Source of the DNA: an uncultured bacterium
Lineage (GTDB): Bacteria > Planctomycetota > UBA1135 > GCA-002686595
Length of the DNA stretch: 64,000 nucleotides
Direction of reading: 5' to 3'
NCBI GenBank assembly: GCA_938075305.1
Contig: CALJGV010000005.1
Coordinates: 103,390-167,389 of the forward strand
Position numbers and translations under genes: made by a program
Shown here: positions 53,497 to 61,839 of the stretch, one piece after another
Position numbering within the stretch: the stretch's first letter is position 1
Layout of the letters: each line of letters starts with the position of its first letter
Notes under the pieces: model-generated
Told to the model about the DNA's origin: nothing
Databases searched by the model: none
What the model saw: the letters and a program-made list of their open reading frames with translations, nothing else

Positions 53497-54309
53497 ATGC
53501 ACATCACTGCAGAGCACGGTGATCAGCACGTCACTCTTCACCTGCGCGGCGAGTTCGACACCTTTTACTGCGCCGACCTCGAGAAGGAGGTCGCTGCGAT
53601 CCAAAAGGCTGGCATCCCCAACGTGGTGCTGAACCTCCGCTGGGTGAAGTTCATCAACTCAACCGCGCTGGGGGCCATCATCAAGGCGTCCAAGGCCCTC
53701 GCGAAGGACGGCGGCGGGCTCGCCGTTTCCAGCCCCTCACCTTTCTGCAAGGACATCATCGAGAAGGTGGGACTGGATCGGGTCATCCAGGTCACGTCCA
53801 GCGACGCTGAGGCCGTGACCGCGCTTTGCAGCGGCGAGACCGCCACGAGCGACTCGACGGCCAGCCCCGATGACCTCGACCCGTCGTCCGTGATCTTCCG
53901 CCTGGTGGACCAGGACCGCCTGCGGCACTTCGTGGAGCAGGCGAAGGCAACCAACCCGGTCCACAACCACGCTTTCGGCAGCAACTGGGCCGGCCTCGGC
54001 CGTATGTCCGGGCTCGACTCGGACGGGCTCCGCTTCGTCTGGGACGGCGGCGGAACCGGCCTGACGGCGTTCGATATGGGCCAGATGCTCGCGGTGGGCA
54101 CCCAGCTGAAGACCAAGTTCCGCCTGCCCCTGCTCAAGTCCGGTTTCGTGGAGGCGACGGTCGCAGTCACGCTCCTCGAGGAGCGTGAGGACGGCGTGAA
54201 GGTCGGCTGCACCTTCGAGGCGATCGATGACGATGCGCGCGACGCTGTCGGCCAGTACTCCAAGGACATGGCCTTCCTCAAGGAGGAGCTGCGCCGGGCC
54301 ACCGAGTAA
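53497..54309 (+). CDS. STAS-domain anti-sigma-factor antagonist with PilZ-like C-terminus
   Basis: 270 residues. STAS domain (about 1-105): LHLRGEFDTFYCADLEKEV, VVLNLRWVKFINSTALG with S51 in INSTALGAII at the usual phosphorylation site. A Ser/Thr/Asp linker (108-125) leads to a second domain (about 130-255) that resembles PilZ (VEATVAVTLLEEREDGVKVGCTF) but has no RxxxR or DxSxxG that I can see. The antagonist would be switched by a kinase and the SpoIIE phosphatase next door. No anti-sigma kinase is in the window. A hairpin follows the stop. Confidence 0.82.
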   Translation: MHITAEHGDQHVTLHLRGEFDTFYCADLEKEVAAIQKAGIPNVVLNLRWVKFINSTALGAIIKASKALAKDGGGLAVSSPSPFCKDIIEKVGLDRVIQVTSSDAEAVTALCSGETATSDSTASPDDLDPSSVIFRLVDQDRLRHFVEQAKATNPVHNHAFGSNWAGLGRMSGLDSDGLRFVWDGGGTGLTAFDMGQMLAVGTQLKTKFRLPLLKSGFVEATVAVTLLEEREDGVKVGCTFEAIDDDARDAVGQYSKDMAFLKEELRRATE

Positions 54310-54330
54310 CTCGGGGATCCGCGCTCTCAC

Positions 54331-54362
54331 CAGCCCCGTGCCGCTTCAGCGTCGCGGGGCTG
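54331..54362 (+). terminator. hairpin after the STAS gene
   Basis: CAGCCCCG (54331-54338) pairs with CGGGGCTG (54355-54362) around a 16-nt loop, followed by TGCCGTTTCT. It lies between convergent genes (stops at 54309 and 54371). Confidence 0.6.
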
Positions 54363-54370
54363 TGCCGTTT

Positions 54371-55609
54371 CTAACCCTCATCCGCCGGGCCCGCGAGGAC
54401 GCCGGCGTCCAGGGCTGCGGAGTCGAGCCCAGTGAGCTGGAGGCCCACATCGTCCTGCTCCATCTCCGGCGCAGAAGCCGCGACACCGGCCCACTTTCCT
54501 GCGGTCCTTGATCCGGCTACGAGGTCCTCGAGCAGGTCCTCGAAGCGCCTTGCCACTTGCGGCCAGACGAAACGATCCTCGGCCCGCTCGAAGGCTCCCC
54601 TCCCCCAGCGAGCACGCCGAGCAGGGTCCGCGGCGAACCTCGAGATCGCCCGCTGCCATGCCGCGAGGTCGCCCGCCTCGACCACGAGGCCGGTGACGTC
54701 GTTCTCGACCAATCCGGAGAGACGGTCCACGTCGGAGGCGATCACCGGCACGCCGCAGGCCATGCTGCGGCGGATCTTGAGCGAGGCGACATCGTCGTCG
54801 AGGACCGGCACCAGCAACGCGGTGGCGGAGGCGAGCAGGCCGGGCAGCTCCGCATCGACATTGATGCCGATGGAATGCACATGGGCGCCGATGCCAAGGC
54901 GCTCGGCGACCGCCCTCGCGCCGGGCCGGAAGGACCCGTTACCGCAGAAGACCAGGCTCCAGCCATCCAACCTCCCGAGCGTCCGCGCGAAGGCTTGGAT
55001 GAGGACCTCGATCCCGCGACCTGGCTCGACCCGGCCAACGTGGAGCAGGACGCGGCCGTTGATTCCATTGCGGTGGAGCACGTCGCTGGAGAGACCTGGA
55101 CGGAAGATGCCGCCGTCCACCCCGGAGGGCTGGACCGTGACGATCTCCGGCCGGAACCCACGCTCGACCGCCTGACGTTCCGCGGCGTGGTCCAGCGCCA
55201 CGATCCTCGAGACCGTGCGTCGCACCAGGCCGCCCCAGAGCGCACGACCGACCGACCGGAGCGCACGCTCCACGGGCTTTCCGTGCGGAGGGAAGCCGGC
55301 CTCCACCAGCACCAGCGGCACCTTGAGCTCGCGGGCGGCGCGCGCTGCGCGCCAGGCGGCAGGGCTGTGCCCGTCGTAGGCGATGATGACGTCCGGCTCG
55401 AAGCCACGGAGACCATGCCGCTCGAGGAGCGCCGCACCACCGTCGCACTCCTCCTCCAGCCCTGACTGGGGGATGTCACCGGACACATCTCCGAACGCCC
55501 GAACCGCGTGGCCGTTGCCGAGGAGCTCGCGGGCAAGGAACGGAGCGTGCTCCCCCCCCATGCGACGGAGGGTGAGCGGGTTGAGGACGAGGGCGATTCG
55601 GAGTGACAT
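54371..55609 (-). CDS. GT4-family glycosyltransferase
   Basis: 412 residues from the ATG at 55609 (MSLRIALVLNPLTLRRMGG); longer in-frame starts read as Arg/Pro-rich. GT-B fold: RVLLHVGRVEPGRGIEVLIQAF is the nucleotide-sugar domain opening, and LVPVLDDDVASLKIRRSMACGVPVIASD the donor-site region. In the latter the usual EX7E second glutamate is Arg (KIRRSMACG). Hence activity should not be assumed identical to standard family members. It probably adds sugars to envelope glycans. It is convergent with the STAS gene and divergent from the HAD-like gene. Confidence 0.83.
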   Translation of the reverse strand: MSLRIALVLNPLTLRRMGGEHAPFLARELLGNGHAVRAFGDVSGDIPQSGLEEECDGGAALLERHGLRGFEPDVIIAYDGHSPAAWRAARAARELKVPLVLVEAGFPPHGKPVERALRSVGRALWGGLVRRTVSRIVALDHAAERQAVERGFRPEIVTVQPSGVDGGIFRPGLSSDVLHRNGINGRVLLHVGRVEPGRGIEVLIQAFARTLGRLDGWSLVFCGNGSFRPGARAVAERLGIGAHVHSIGINVDAELPGLLASATALLVPVLDDDVASLKIRRSMACGVPVIASDVDRLSGLVENDVTGLVVEAGDLAAWQRAISRFAADPARRARWGRGAFERAEDRFVWPQVARRFEDLLEDLVAGSRTAGKWAGVAASAPEMEQDDVGLQLTGLDSAALDAGVLAGPADEG

Positions 55610-55929
55610 GGAGAATGCTGCGCTCGTAGGTCTTCGACGCCCTGGAGGCAGCGACCTGACCGGTTGGTCCAGTTCAAGCCCGCGTCTCCCCTTCAGGGAC
55701 AGCGGGGGGGGGCCAGGAGGCGCTCGATAAGGGCGGATCGAAGGTCCGCGCGCAGGGGTAAGAGCCGGAGCGAGGCCCCCGACCGATCCCTCGGACCGCG
55801 ACCCGCTCAATCGGGCTATTTTTTCGCCTCAATTCGAGCCTCGATCTTCCGAAACCTTCTGTGGACAGGGAGGCGCGCGGCGCTCTCTCCGTCTTGTTTC
55901 CCGCCCCGGATCCCCAGTCCATCTAGCTC
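55610..55929. other. 320-bp intergenic region without a recognisable gene
   Basis: Divergent promoters of the glycosyltransferase and HAD-like genes must lie here. It contains an AT-rich patch around 55818-55826 (TATTTTTTCG) and no convincing -10/-35 pair. I see no RNA gene or repeat. Confidence 0.5.
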
Positions 55930-56562
55930 ATGTCTGCTCTCCACAGCCTCGCCGATCACTCTCCCTCTGGTCGATGGGGCCCCCCTCCCCGCGGTCTATT
56001 CGTCGACGTGCTGGGCACCCTCGTGGAGCCCGGTCCCGGCGGGCGCTTCAATTCGATCGGCAAGTCGCAATTCTACGATGGCGTCCTCGATGCCCTGTTC
56101 CACGCCACCCAGGCTGGCTGGCACCTCTATCTCATCGGGAACATCAACTCGGTCTCCTTCGGGAAGCAGACCCAGGCCCAGTGGGACAAGTTCCGCGAAG
56201 GGCTGATCATGCGCCTGAAGTCGGAGGGCATCCCCGTCCGCCGCGACTACACCTGCACCAACCACCCCGAGGGCGTGGCCGGGCAGAACAGGGACTCGGT
56301 CTACCTCCTCCCCGGCACGGGCGCGATGCACCACGCGGCCCAGGCCGAGGGCATCTCTCTCTCCCTCTCCTGGGTGGTCGGCGACAGCAGCACCGAGCTC
56401 GTCGCGGGCTGGCGGGCCGGCTGCTGCACCGCCGGTGTCCGGACCGGAGACGCGCTCGAGGACGGCGCCTTCCAGGTAGAGCCTGACATGACCACGGAGA
56501 GCGCCGCCGGCGCGATCAAGTGGATCGCACGGGACCAGACGGTGCTCCGCAGGAGCGCCTGA
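55930..56562 (+). CDS. degenerate HAD-superfamily (HisB-N/GmhB-like) protein
   Basis: 210 residues. The HAD fold is recognisable: motif I FVDVLGTLVE, motif II region LIGNINSVSFGK, a CTNHPEG loop, PGTGAMHHAAQAEGI and motif IV WVVGDSSTELVAGWRAG. Compared with GmhB/HisB-N several active-site residues differ. Motif I is DxLGT (D26, L28) instead of DxDGT, the motif III lysine is L127, and the zinc-loop cysteines are reduced to C109 and H112. The nucleophile Asp is kept, but catalysis by the normal mechanism looks impaired. It could be a regulatory or binding descendant. It is alone between two hairpins/intergenic regions. Confidence 0.72.
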   Translation: MSALHSLADHSPSGRWGPPPRGLFVDVLGTLVEPGPGGRFNSIGKSQFYDGVLDALFHATQAGWHLYLIGNINSVSFGKQTQAQWDKFREGLIMRLKSEGIPVRRDYTCTNHPEGVAGQNRDSVYLLPGTGAMHHAAQAEGISLSLSWVVGDSSTELVAGWRAGCCTAGVRTGDALEDGAFQVEPDMTTESAAGAIKWIARDQTVLRRSA

Positions 56563-56573
56563 CGGCCCCTTTG

Positions 56574-56599
56574 GTGGCCCGGGTCCCAGTCCGGGCCAC
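56574..56599 (+). terminator. hairpin after the HAD-like gene
   Basis: GTGGCCCGG (56574-56582) and CCGGGCCAC (56591-56599) form a perfect 9-bp stem with an 8-nt loop, 11 nt after the stop. Only TT follows. Confidence 0.6.
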
Positions 56600-56760
56600 T
56601 TCCGGCCAGTCCACGCCCCAAGCGGTGCTCTGGCTCAACTTGGCTGATCGCGGCCGACGATATCGCAATCACACGGGGTCCGCCTGCCAGAGGCGGCGTC
56701 GGGGAGAGAACCCACGCCACCGGAAGCCCCACTGCCCTTCGATATCCACCGCCGTCACCC

Positions 56761-58197
56761 ATGTTCCACACTTCCCTTCGCACGATCGCCACCGCAGCAA
56801 TCGCAGCGGTCTTGACCGCCCCCCTCGGCGCGGCCCCTTCCCAGGCGCCGACCGACTTCCCGCATTACAACACCGCGCAGGTCGAGGTCACCCACGGCCG
56901 GGCCGTGCTCATCGGTAGCGAGGTGGGATGCCAGACCATCCGCAAGGGTGATCGCGAGGGAACGTCTGGCCGCTCCCAGCTCGAGATCCCCACGGGCAGC
57001 GAGGCCAGGATCTCCTGGCCCGGCGCCTGCAGCGTCCGCGTCTACGGGCCCTCCTCCATCGAGTGGGACAACCAGGGCGCGACCCTCGGGCTCAAGTTCC
57101 ACGAGATCGCCTGGGCGGACTTCGAGTGCCGTCAGGGCAAGCACGAGCTGTTCCTCCCCTCCGAGTGGAGCGGTACGTTCGGCCGGAGCGCCTTCCACAT
57201 CCGCGGCATCACCGGCGGACCGTGCGAGTTCCGGCTCCAGGCAGGGGACCCCGTCTCCCTGCAGTGGGATGGCAACAACCGCTTCTCCCTGCCGCCGCTC
57301 CAGGTCCTCCCGGGCTCCAGCGTGCGCCTCGATCGGCCCCGCTTCATGAACGCTCCGGTCTCCTCGAACGCGCCCAGCGGGAGCTGGCCCACCGACGGCG
57401 AGCAGATCACCTGGCCGTGGACCCCTACCCAGGGGCCGGGTCAGACCGCTGGCATGAGCTTCAACGGTGCCCCCTCCCAGCAGGGCGGGACCAGCGCCTC
57501 GCTGCCCACCGGAGGCGAGTCCGTGACCGCCACCGAGGACCCCGTGGTGAGCTGCCCGGTGTGCTGTGAGGCCCCGGCCATCAAGCAGTCGGACATGTGC
57601 CAGGAGGGGCTCGAGCCCTACTGCGACGAGTCGACCGAGAAGGCGCCGACCTACGGCCAGGCGCCGATCGTCAACGCGGCTCCCACCGTCGAGTTCGAGG
57701 CCGTCGACCAGCCGACTGCCAAGCTGATCGGGATCGATCCCTTCAGCGCTGAGTTCACCGTCATCGACGCCAACGGCATCGAGGTCCCGCTGGTCGGAGA
57801 GGCCGCGCCGCTCAAGGCTCAGCCGAGCCCGATCCCGGACCCGGGGCCGGCCCCGGAAGTCGCGCCCGAGCCCGAGCCGGAGCCCGAGCCGGCGGTGTTC
57901 ACTCCCAGCGAGTGGCGAGGCTTCACGAAGAAGGACCTCAACCACGCAGGCTCCATCGTGGCCGAGCGCTCCAGCGACGTCGAGTACCGCATCCTGGGCC
58001 AGGGTCGCTGCAAGATCATCGTGAGTGACTCAGCCAGCCAGCCGCGCTGGTGCTTCACGCCCAAGGTCGACCTTCAGATGCAGCCTGGTTCAGTGGCGAT
58101 CATCGAGAAGGACGGCACGCTCCGCATGAGCTTCGGCGACGTGGAGGAGTTCCAGCCCCCCGCTGACCGGCCTTCCTACGACGAGCTCGACGACTGA
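56761..58197 (+). CDS. secreted FecR-like protein with an internal repeat
   Basis: 478 residues with a signal peptide (about 1-25). Residues about 35-195 look like a FecR-type beta region (VEVTHGRAVLIGSEVG, RVYGPSSIEW). A segment at about 133-195 starting LFLPSEWSG is echoed near the C-terminus (about 380-445) by VFTPSEWRG, with EFRL/EYRI and PGSSVRL/PGSVAII at matching places, so the protein seems to hold a duplicated domain. Between them is a Cys-rich patch (SCPVCCEAP, SDMCQEG, PYCDES) and a Pro/Glu linker (PEPEPEPEPA). No enzyme motif is seen. It ends at a long hairpin shared with mcsB. Confidence 0.7.
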   Translation: MFHTSLRTIATAAIAAVLTAPLGAAPSQAPTDFPHYNTAQVEVTHGRAVLIGSEVGCQTIRKGDREGTSGRSQLEIPTGSEARISWPGACSVRVYGPSSIEWDNQGATLGLKFHEIAWADFECRQGKHELFLPSEWSGTFGRSAFHIRGITGGPCEFRLQAGDPVSLQWDGNNRFSLPPLQVLPGSSVRLDRPRFMNAPVSSNAPSGSWPTDGEQITWPWTPTQGPGQTAGMSFNGAPSQQGGTSASLPTGGESVTATEDPVVSCPVCCEAPAIKQSDMCQEGLEPYCDESTEKAPTYGQAPIVNAAPTVEFEAVDQPTAKLIGIDPFSAEFTVIDANGIEVPLVGEAAPLKAQPSPIPDPGPAPEVAPEPEPEPEPAVFTPSEWRGFTKKDLNHAGSIVAERSSDVEYRILGQGRCKIIVSDSASQPRWCFTPKVDLQMQPGSVAIIEKDGTLRMSFGDVEEFQPPADRPSYDELDD

Positions 58198-58211
58198 TCC
58201 ACCCTGTGGAC

Positions 58212-58262
58212 GGAACGGCGCGCCCGGGGAGTTCTTTACTCCTCGGGTGCGCTGTCCGTTCC
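58212..58262. terminator. bidirectional hairpin between convergent genes, overlapping the end of mcsB
   Basis: GGAACGG (58212-58218) pairs with CCGTTCC (58256-58262), and 58219-58231 pairs with 58239-58251. The 20-bp stem has a 4-nt bulge (58252-58255) and a 7-nt loop TTCTTTA. It contains the last nine codons of mcsB and its stop (58236-58238). No U-tract exists on either side. Confidence 0.6.
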
Positions 58263-59369
58263 GGCGGGCTTAACCCCGGCGAGGCGCTGCCGGAGGTAGC
58301 TCGCGCGGAGCTTGTCCCGCTCAGAGGTGTCCAGTAGCCCGCCCCCCTCCGCGGTGGACGCGAGCACCTGGATGTGCCCCCGCTGCACGTGCAGCGCAAG
58401 CTCGTTCAGCGTGTCCATCTTGGCCCCACCGAAGATCCCGGTGTGCAACCCGAGGCGAACCGAGGAGAGGTGAGCCAGCGCCGCCTCGGTGGGCATGGCG
58501 CGGGAGGTGCGGAGCGTCCCGAAGGATTGGGCGATGCGATCCACCAGCGCCTGGCGCATCTCGCTCACCAGCGCCTCTCGCATGCGCCGCTCGAAGCGGA
58601 CGATCTCCGGCACGAGCGCCCGCAGATCGTCGATGAGCTCGGCCTCGCTGCGGCCGAGGGTCACCTGATTGCTGATCTGGTAGAGGTCGCCGGCGGCGCG
58701 GCTCCCCTCGCCGTGCATCCCCCGCACGGCGAGCCCGGTGCGCTGGGCAGCTGCGAATACCTTGTCGAGCTCCTGGCGCACCATGCCGAGGGCCGGGAGG
58801 TGCAGCATCACCGACGCCCGCAGTCCGGTCCCGACGTTGGTCGGGCAGCCCGTCAGGTAACCCAGTCGCTCCGAGGTCGCGAAGGGCACACGGTCCTCGA
58901 GGAATCGATCCAGGGCCTCCGCCCGCTCCCAGGCGAGGTCGAGGTCGAGCCCCGCCGCCATCGCCTGGAGCCGGACGTGGTCCTCCTCGTTGACCATGAC
59001 GGACACGGTCTCGGATTCTCCGAAGGCCATGGCGCGCCCGGGGGCCAGGGACTGCTCGTCCCGGGGCAGGAGGTCCCTGCTGATGAGATTGCGCTCCAGG
59101 AGCAGGAGCCGGAGCACCGCCGGCGCCTCGGTCATCGTGACCCAACGCGTCTCCCCGTCGATGCTCGCCTCCACCAGCGCGGCTCTGAGCGTCTCGCTCA
59201 GGCCCTCCGCCTGCTCCCCCGAGATCCGCGACATGAAGGGCGCCCCCTCCACGTTCCTGGCGAGGCGCACGCGGCTGGAGACCACGACGTCAGACTCCGG
59301 GCCCTCACTGCTGAGCCAGGATCCGGTGCGGCGGGCGAGCGCCTGGGGGTCGATCGGAGAGTAGGCCAA
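58236..59369 (-). CDS. mcsB: protein-arginine kinase McsB
   Basis: 377 residues, close to the Bacillus McsB length. Phosphagen-kinase-type motifs: GPESDVVVSSRVRLARN (23-39), the NEEDHVRLQAM site (E128, E129) where the guanidinium is bound, CPTNVGTGLRASV with C175, and QISNQVTLG. The C-terminal RDKLRASYLRQ is in the place of the phospho-arginine-sensing segment. McsB phosphorylates arginines to mark proteins for ClpCP. The other members (McsA, CtsR, ClpC) are not in the window. A TTG start at 59369 gives the right N-terminal length; an in-frame alternative is not obvious. Confidence 0.93.
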   Translation of the reverse strand: MAYSPIDPQALARRTGSWLSSEGPESDVVVSSRVRLARNVEGAPFMSRISGEQAEGLSETLRAALVEASIDGETRWVTMTEAPAVLRLLLLERNLISRDLLPRDEQSLAPGRAMAFGESETVSVMVNEEDHVRLQAMAAGLDLDLAWERAEALDRFLEDRVPFATSERLGYLTGCPTNVGTGLRASVMLHLPALGMVRQELDKVFAAAQRTGLAVRGMHGEGSRAAGDLYQISNQVTLGRSEAELIDDLRALVPEIVRFERRMREALVSEMRQALVDRIAQSFGTLRTSRAMPTEAALAHLSSVRLGLHTGIFGGAKMDTLNELALHVQRGHIQVLASTAEGGGLLDTSERDKLRASYLRQRLAGVKPAGTDSAPEE

Positions 59370-59419
59370 GGGGGGTGGGTGCAGAAGGGGGCCGCCAGAG
59401 GGTCCGTCAGCGGGCTTCC

Positions 59420-59448
59420 CTTATAGCTCACGGGCGTCGAACGATGAA
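59420..59448 (-). promoter_or_regulatory. putative promoter of mcsB
   Basis: TATAAG (59425-59420, minus strand) with TTCATC at 17-bp spacing (59448-59443) would give a leader of about 45 nt. The -10 is 5 of 6 to consensus; the -35 is weak. Confidence 0.4.
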
Positions 59449-59587
59449 GCCCGCTACGATACTAGAGGAGGGCTCGCAGGCACGGCGCGGACTCCTCTGA
59501 CCTGGCTCAGCGCGTCTCCCACGGGGCGCGCGGGGTCATCTCCACCCCTAGCACCTGGAGGATGGCGGGAGCCTCCGTGGTCAAGTC

Positions 59588-61393
59588 ATGCCCAATTTCG
59601 ACGACCAGTCCATCGTTCTGGCGATCCTGGCAGGGAGTCTGATCCTCTTCATCACGGACGCGGTCCGGTTCGAGGTGACGGCTCTTGCGGTCGTCGTTGC
59701 CCTCGTGCTGACCGGGGTCCTGGACGTGGAGGAGGGCTTCGACGGCTTCTCGTCGTCCGCCGTCGTGCTCATCGCGGCCATGTACATGTTCGGGCATGCC
59801 TTCACCAAGAGCGGGCTCGCCGAGGGCATGGGGCGCCGGATCCTGGGCGCGGGTCCCGCCCACCCCGGCCGTGAACCGGGGGTCGTGCTCCGGGTCACAG
59901 CTGTCTCGGGCCTCCTGTCCTCCGTGCTCTCCAACACGGGGGTCGTCGCCACCCTGATCCCCGTGGCGAACTCGGTCAGCCACCGGCTGCGGGTCCCCCT
60001 CTCGAGGCTCCTCCTCCCCCTCGCCTTCGGCAGCCTCGTCGGCGGCCTGGTGACCGTGGTGGCCACCTCCACGAACATTGCGATTAACGAGATCCTGAAG
60101 AACGAGGCCTGCGGCCCCTTCGGGCTCTTCGAGTTCAGCCACCTGGGCCTGCTGCTCCTGCTCGTCACGGTCCTCTACTTCGTGGGCCCCGGGCGGTGGC
60201 TGCTCCCTCGCTCCGACGTGGAGGAGACCCTCTCGGATCGCTACCAGGTCCCGAAATTCGTGACCGAGGTCCTGGTTGAGCCCACCAGCGAGCTGATCAA
60301 CCGCAACGTCGCGGACGTCGACGTCTTCAGCAGGTTCAACGTGACGGTCCTGGGTATCGTGCGGGGGACCGGCGAGCGGCCCATCCTCGCGCCTGGGCCC
60401 TACAACCGGATCCGGGCCGACGACACGCTCATTCTTCAGGGGTCCCCCGACGACCTCCTGCGCCTCTCCGAGGTCCTGCCGCTCCGCCAGCGCATGTCCG
60501 TGGAGGCCGGCGACTCGCGCCTCTACTCGGACGATGTCCGCCTGGTGGAGGCCGTGGTGCCCGCGGGCTCGCTCTACGTGGGCCAGACGCTGGCCTCTGC
60601 CGCGTTCCGTACGCGTACCGGGCTCAACGTCCTCGCGATGTCACGCCACGGCGAGATCCAGCTGAGCCGCCTCCAGGACCTCCCTCTTGAAATCGGGGAC
60701 ACCCTGCTCGTCCAGGGCCACCTGCGCGACATCGACCGCGCCCGGCAAGAGCGCCAGGTGCTGACCCTCGACGAGGTCCAGGCGCCCGTGGCCAGTAGCC
60801 AGTCCTGGATCGTGATCCTGACCCTGCTCGCGGTCCTCCTCGGCGCCGCCCTCACCGAGCAGCCCCTCGCGATCCTTGGCCTCGCCGGCGCCATGGTCCT
60901 GGTGCTCACTCGGGTGATCCGTGCGGACGAGGTCCCGCGGGTGATCGACTTCAAGGTCATCGCGCTCGTGGGCGGCATGCTCTCCCTCGGGGGCGCGTTC
61001 CAGAAAGTCGGGCTCGACGACGTGGTGGCAGGTGGCATTTCCAACCTCGCCAGCGGCAGCCTCAGCCCACAGCTCATCCTCGCGGTCATCCTCACGGTGA
61101 CCATGCTCCTGACCCAGGTCCTGAACAACGTCTCCACCGCCGTGATCATGACCCCGGTGGCCCTCAAGCTCGCGGCCTCTCTCGGCGTCTCACCCGAACC
61201 CATGGTCATGGCCGTGGTGGCCGGCTCGAGCCTCGCCTTCCTCTCCCCCGTCGCCCATCAGGCCAACGCCATGGTCATGGGCCCGGGCGGCTACCGGTAC
61301 CGTGACTTCCTCCGGGTTGGTGCCCCCCTCGCACTCCTGACCGGCACCGTGGCCACGATCGCCATCCCGATCTGGTGGCCGTTCGCCCCCTGA
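59588..61393 (+). CDS. SLC13-family anion permease with two TrkA-C domains
   Basis: 601 residues. Membrane helices lie in two blocks (about 8-215 and 400-600) around two TrkA-C/RCK-C domains (about 225-300 and 315-395; LVEPTSELINRNVADVDVF, LVEAVVPAGSLYVGQTLAS). The first block has LLSSVLSNTGVVATLIP and VVATSTNIAINEIL, the second LTQVLNNVSTAVIMTPVA. These are the hairpin motifs of the divalent-anion:Na+ symporter family. Substrates in the family are sulfate or dicarboxylates. Sulfate uptake would make sense beside sulfatases but is not shown. Confidence 0.88.
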   Translation: MPNFDDQSIVLAILAGSLILFITDAVRFEVTALAVVVALVLTGVLDVEEGFDGFSSSAVVLIAAMYMFGHAFTKSGLAEGMGRRILGAGPAHPGREPGVVLRVTAVSGLLSSVLSNTGVVATLIPVANSVSHRLRVPLSRLLLPLAFGSLVGGLVTVVATSTNIAINEILKNEACGPFGLFEFSHLGLLLLLVTVLYFVGPGRWLLPRSDVEETLSDRYQVPKFVTEVLVEPTSELINRNVADVDVFSRFNVTVLGIVRGTGERPILAPGPYNRIRADDTLILQGSPDDLLRLSEVLPLRQRMSVEAGDSRLYSDDVRLVEAVVPAGSLYVGQTLASAAFRTRTGLNVLAMSRHGEIQLSRLQDLPLEIGDTLLVQGHLRDIDRARQERQVLTLDEVQAPVASSQSWIVILTLLAVLLGAALTEQPLAILGLAGAMVLVLTRVIRADEVPRVIDFKVIALVGGMLSLGGAFQKVGLDDVVAGGISNLASGSLSPQLILAVILTVTMLLTQVLNNVSTAVIMTPVALKLAASLGVSPEPMVMAVVAGSSLAFLSPVAHQANAMVMGPGGYRYRDFLRVGAPLALLTGTVATIAIPIWWPFAP

Positions 61394-61455
61394 CGCTTCC
61401 CACGCTCTTCCCCGGAGCGAGTCGCTCGCAGACCTTTTGACCCGCCTCGCCACCA

Positions 61456-61839
61456 ATGCGCTTCCTTCCCAACCTCGACCCCACCCGGCGGGCCATCCTT
61501 GGCGTCGGGATATCGGCAACCGTGGTGTTCCTGCTCCTGACGCTCGAGACCAAGGTCCCGTTGAGCTCCAGCAGTTGGATCGTGAAGCCTTGGAGCGAAC
61601 GCCCCTGGTTCTGGCCATTCACGGCGATCCTGGTGACCGCCCTGAACTTCGCCCTCTGGACGCCGGGGCGGCCCGGGGCCAGGACAGCGCAACACGACTT
61701 GCCGGCCGAGCCCACGGGGCCCTCCAGGAAAGAGCTGAAAGAGGACGCCGACCTGGAGCGCCGACTCGGCAGGGCCGAGCGGCGGATCAGAGCACGCTCT
61801 TCCCGAGCGCAGAGAGCGCAAACTCCCGAGCAGCAATAG
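61456..61839 (+). CDS. small membrane protein of unknown function
   Basis: 127 residues with two membrane helices (about 12-30 and 52-68) and a charged, Arg-rich C-terminus. No family is recognised. It is 62 nt after the SLC13 gene on the same strand and may be its partner. Its end overlaps the convergent arginase gene by 53 nt, so its last codons are less certain. Confidence 0.5.
   Translation: MRFLPNLDPTRRAILGVGISATVVFLLLTLETKVPLSSSSWIVKPWSERPWFWPFTAILVTALNFALWTPGRPGARTAQHDLPAEPTGPSRKELKEDADLERRLGRAERRIRARSSRAQRAQTPEQQ

Noticed and set aside
61411..61435. Small hairpin GCGAG-TCG-CTCGC followed by ACCTTTT after the SLC13 gene
   Set aside because: A 5-bp stem with a 3-nt loop is too weak to call a terminator.
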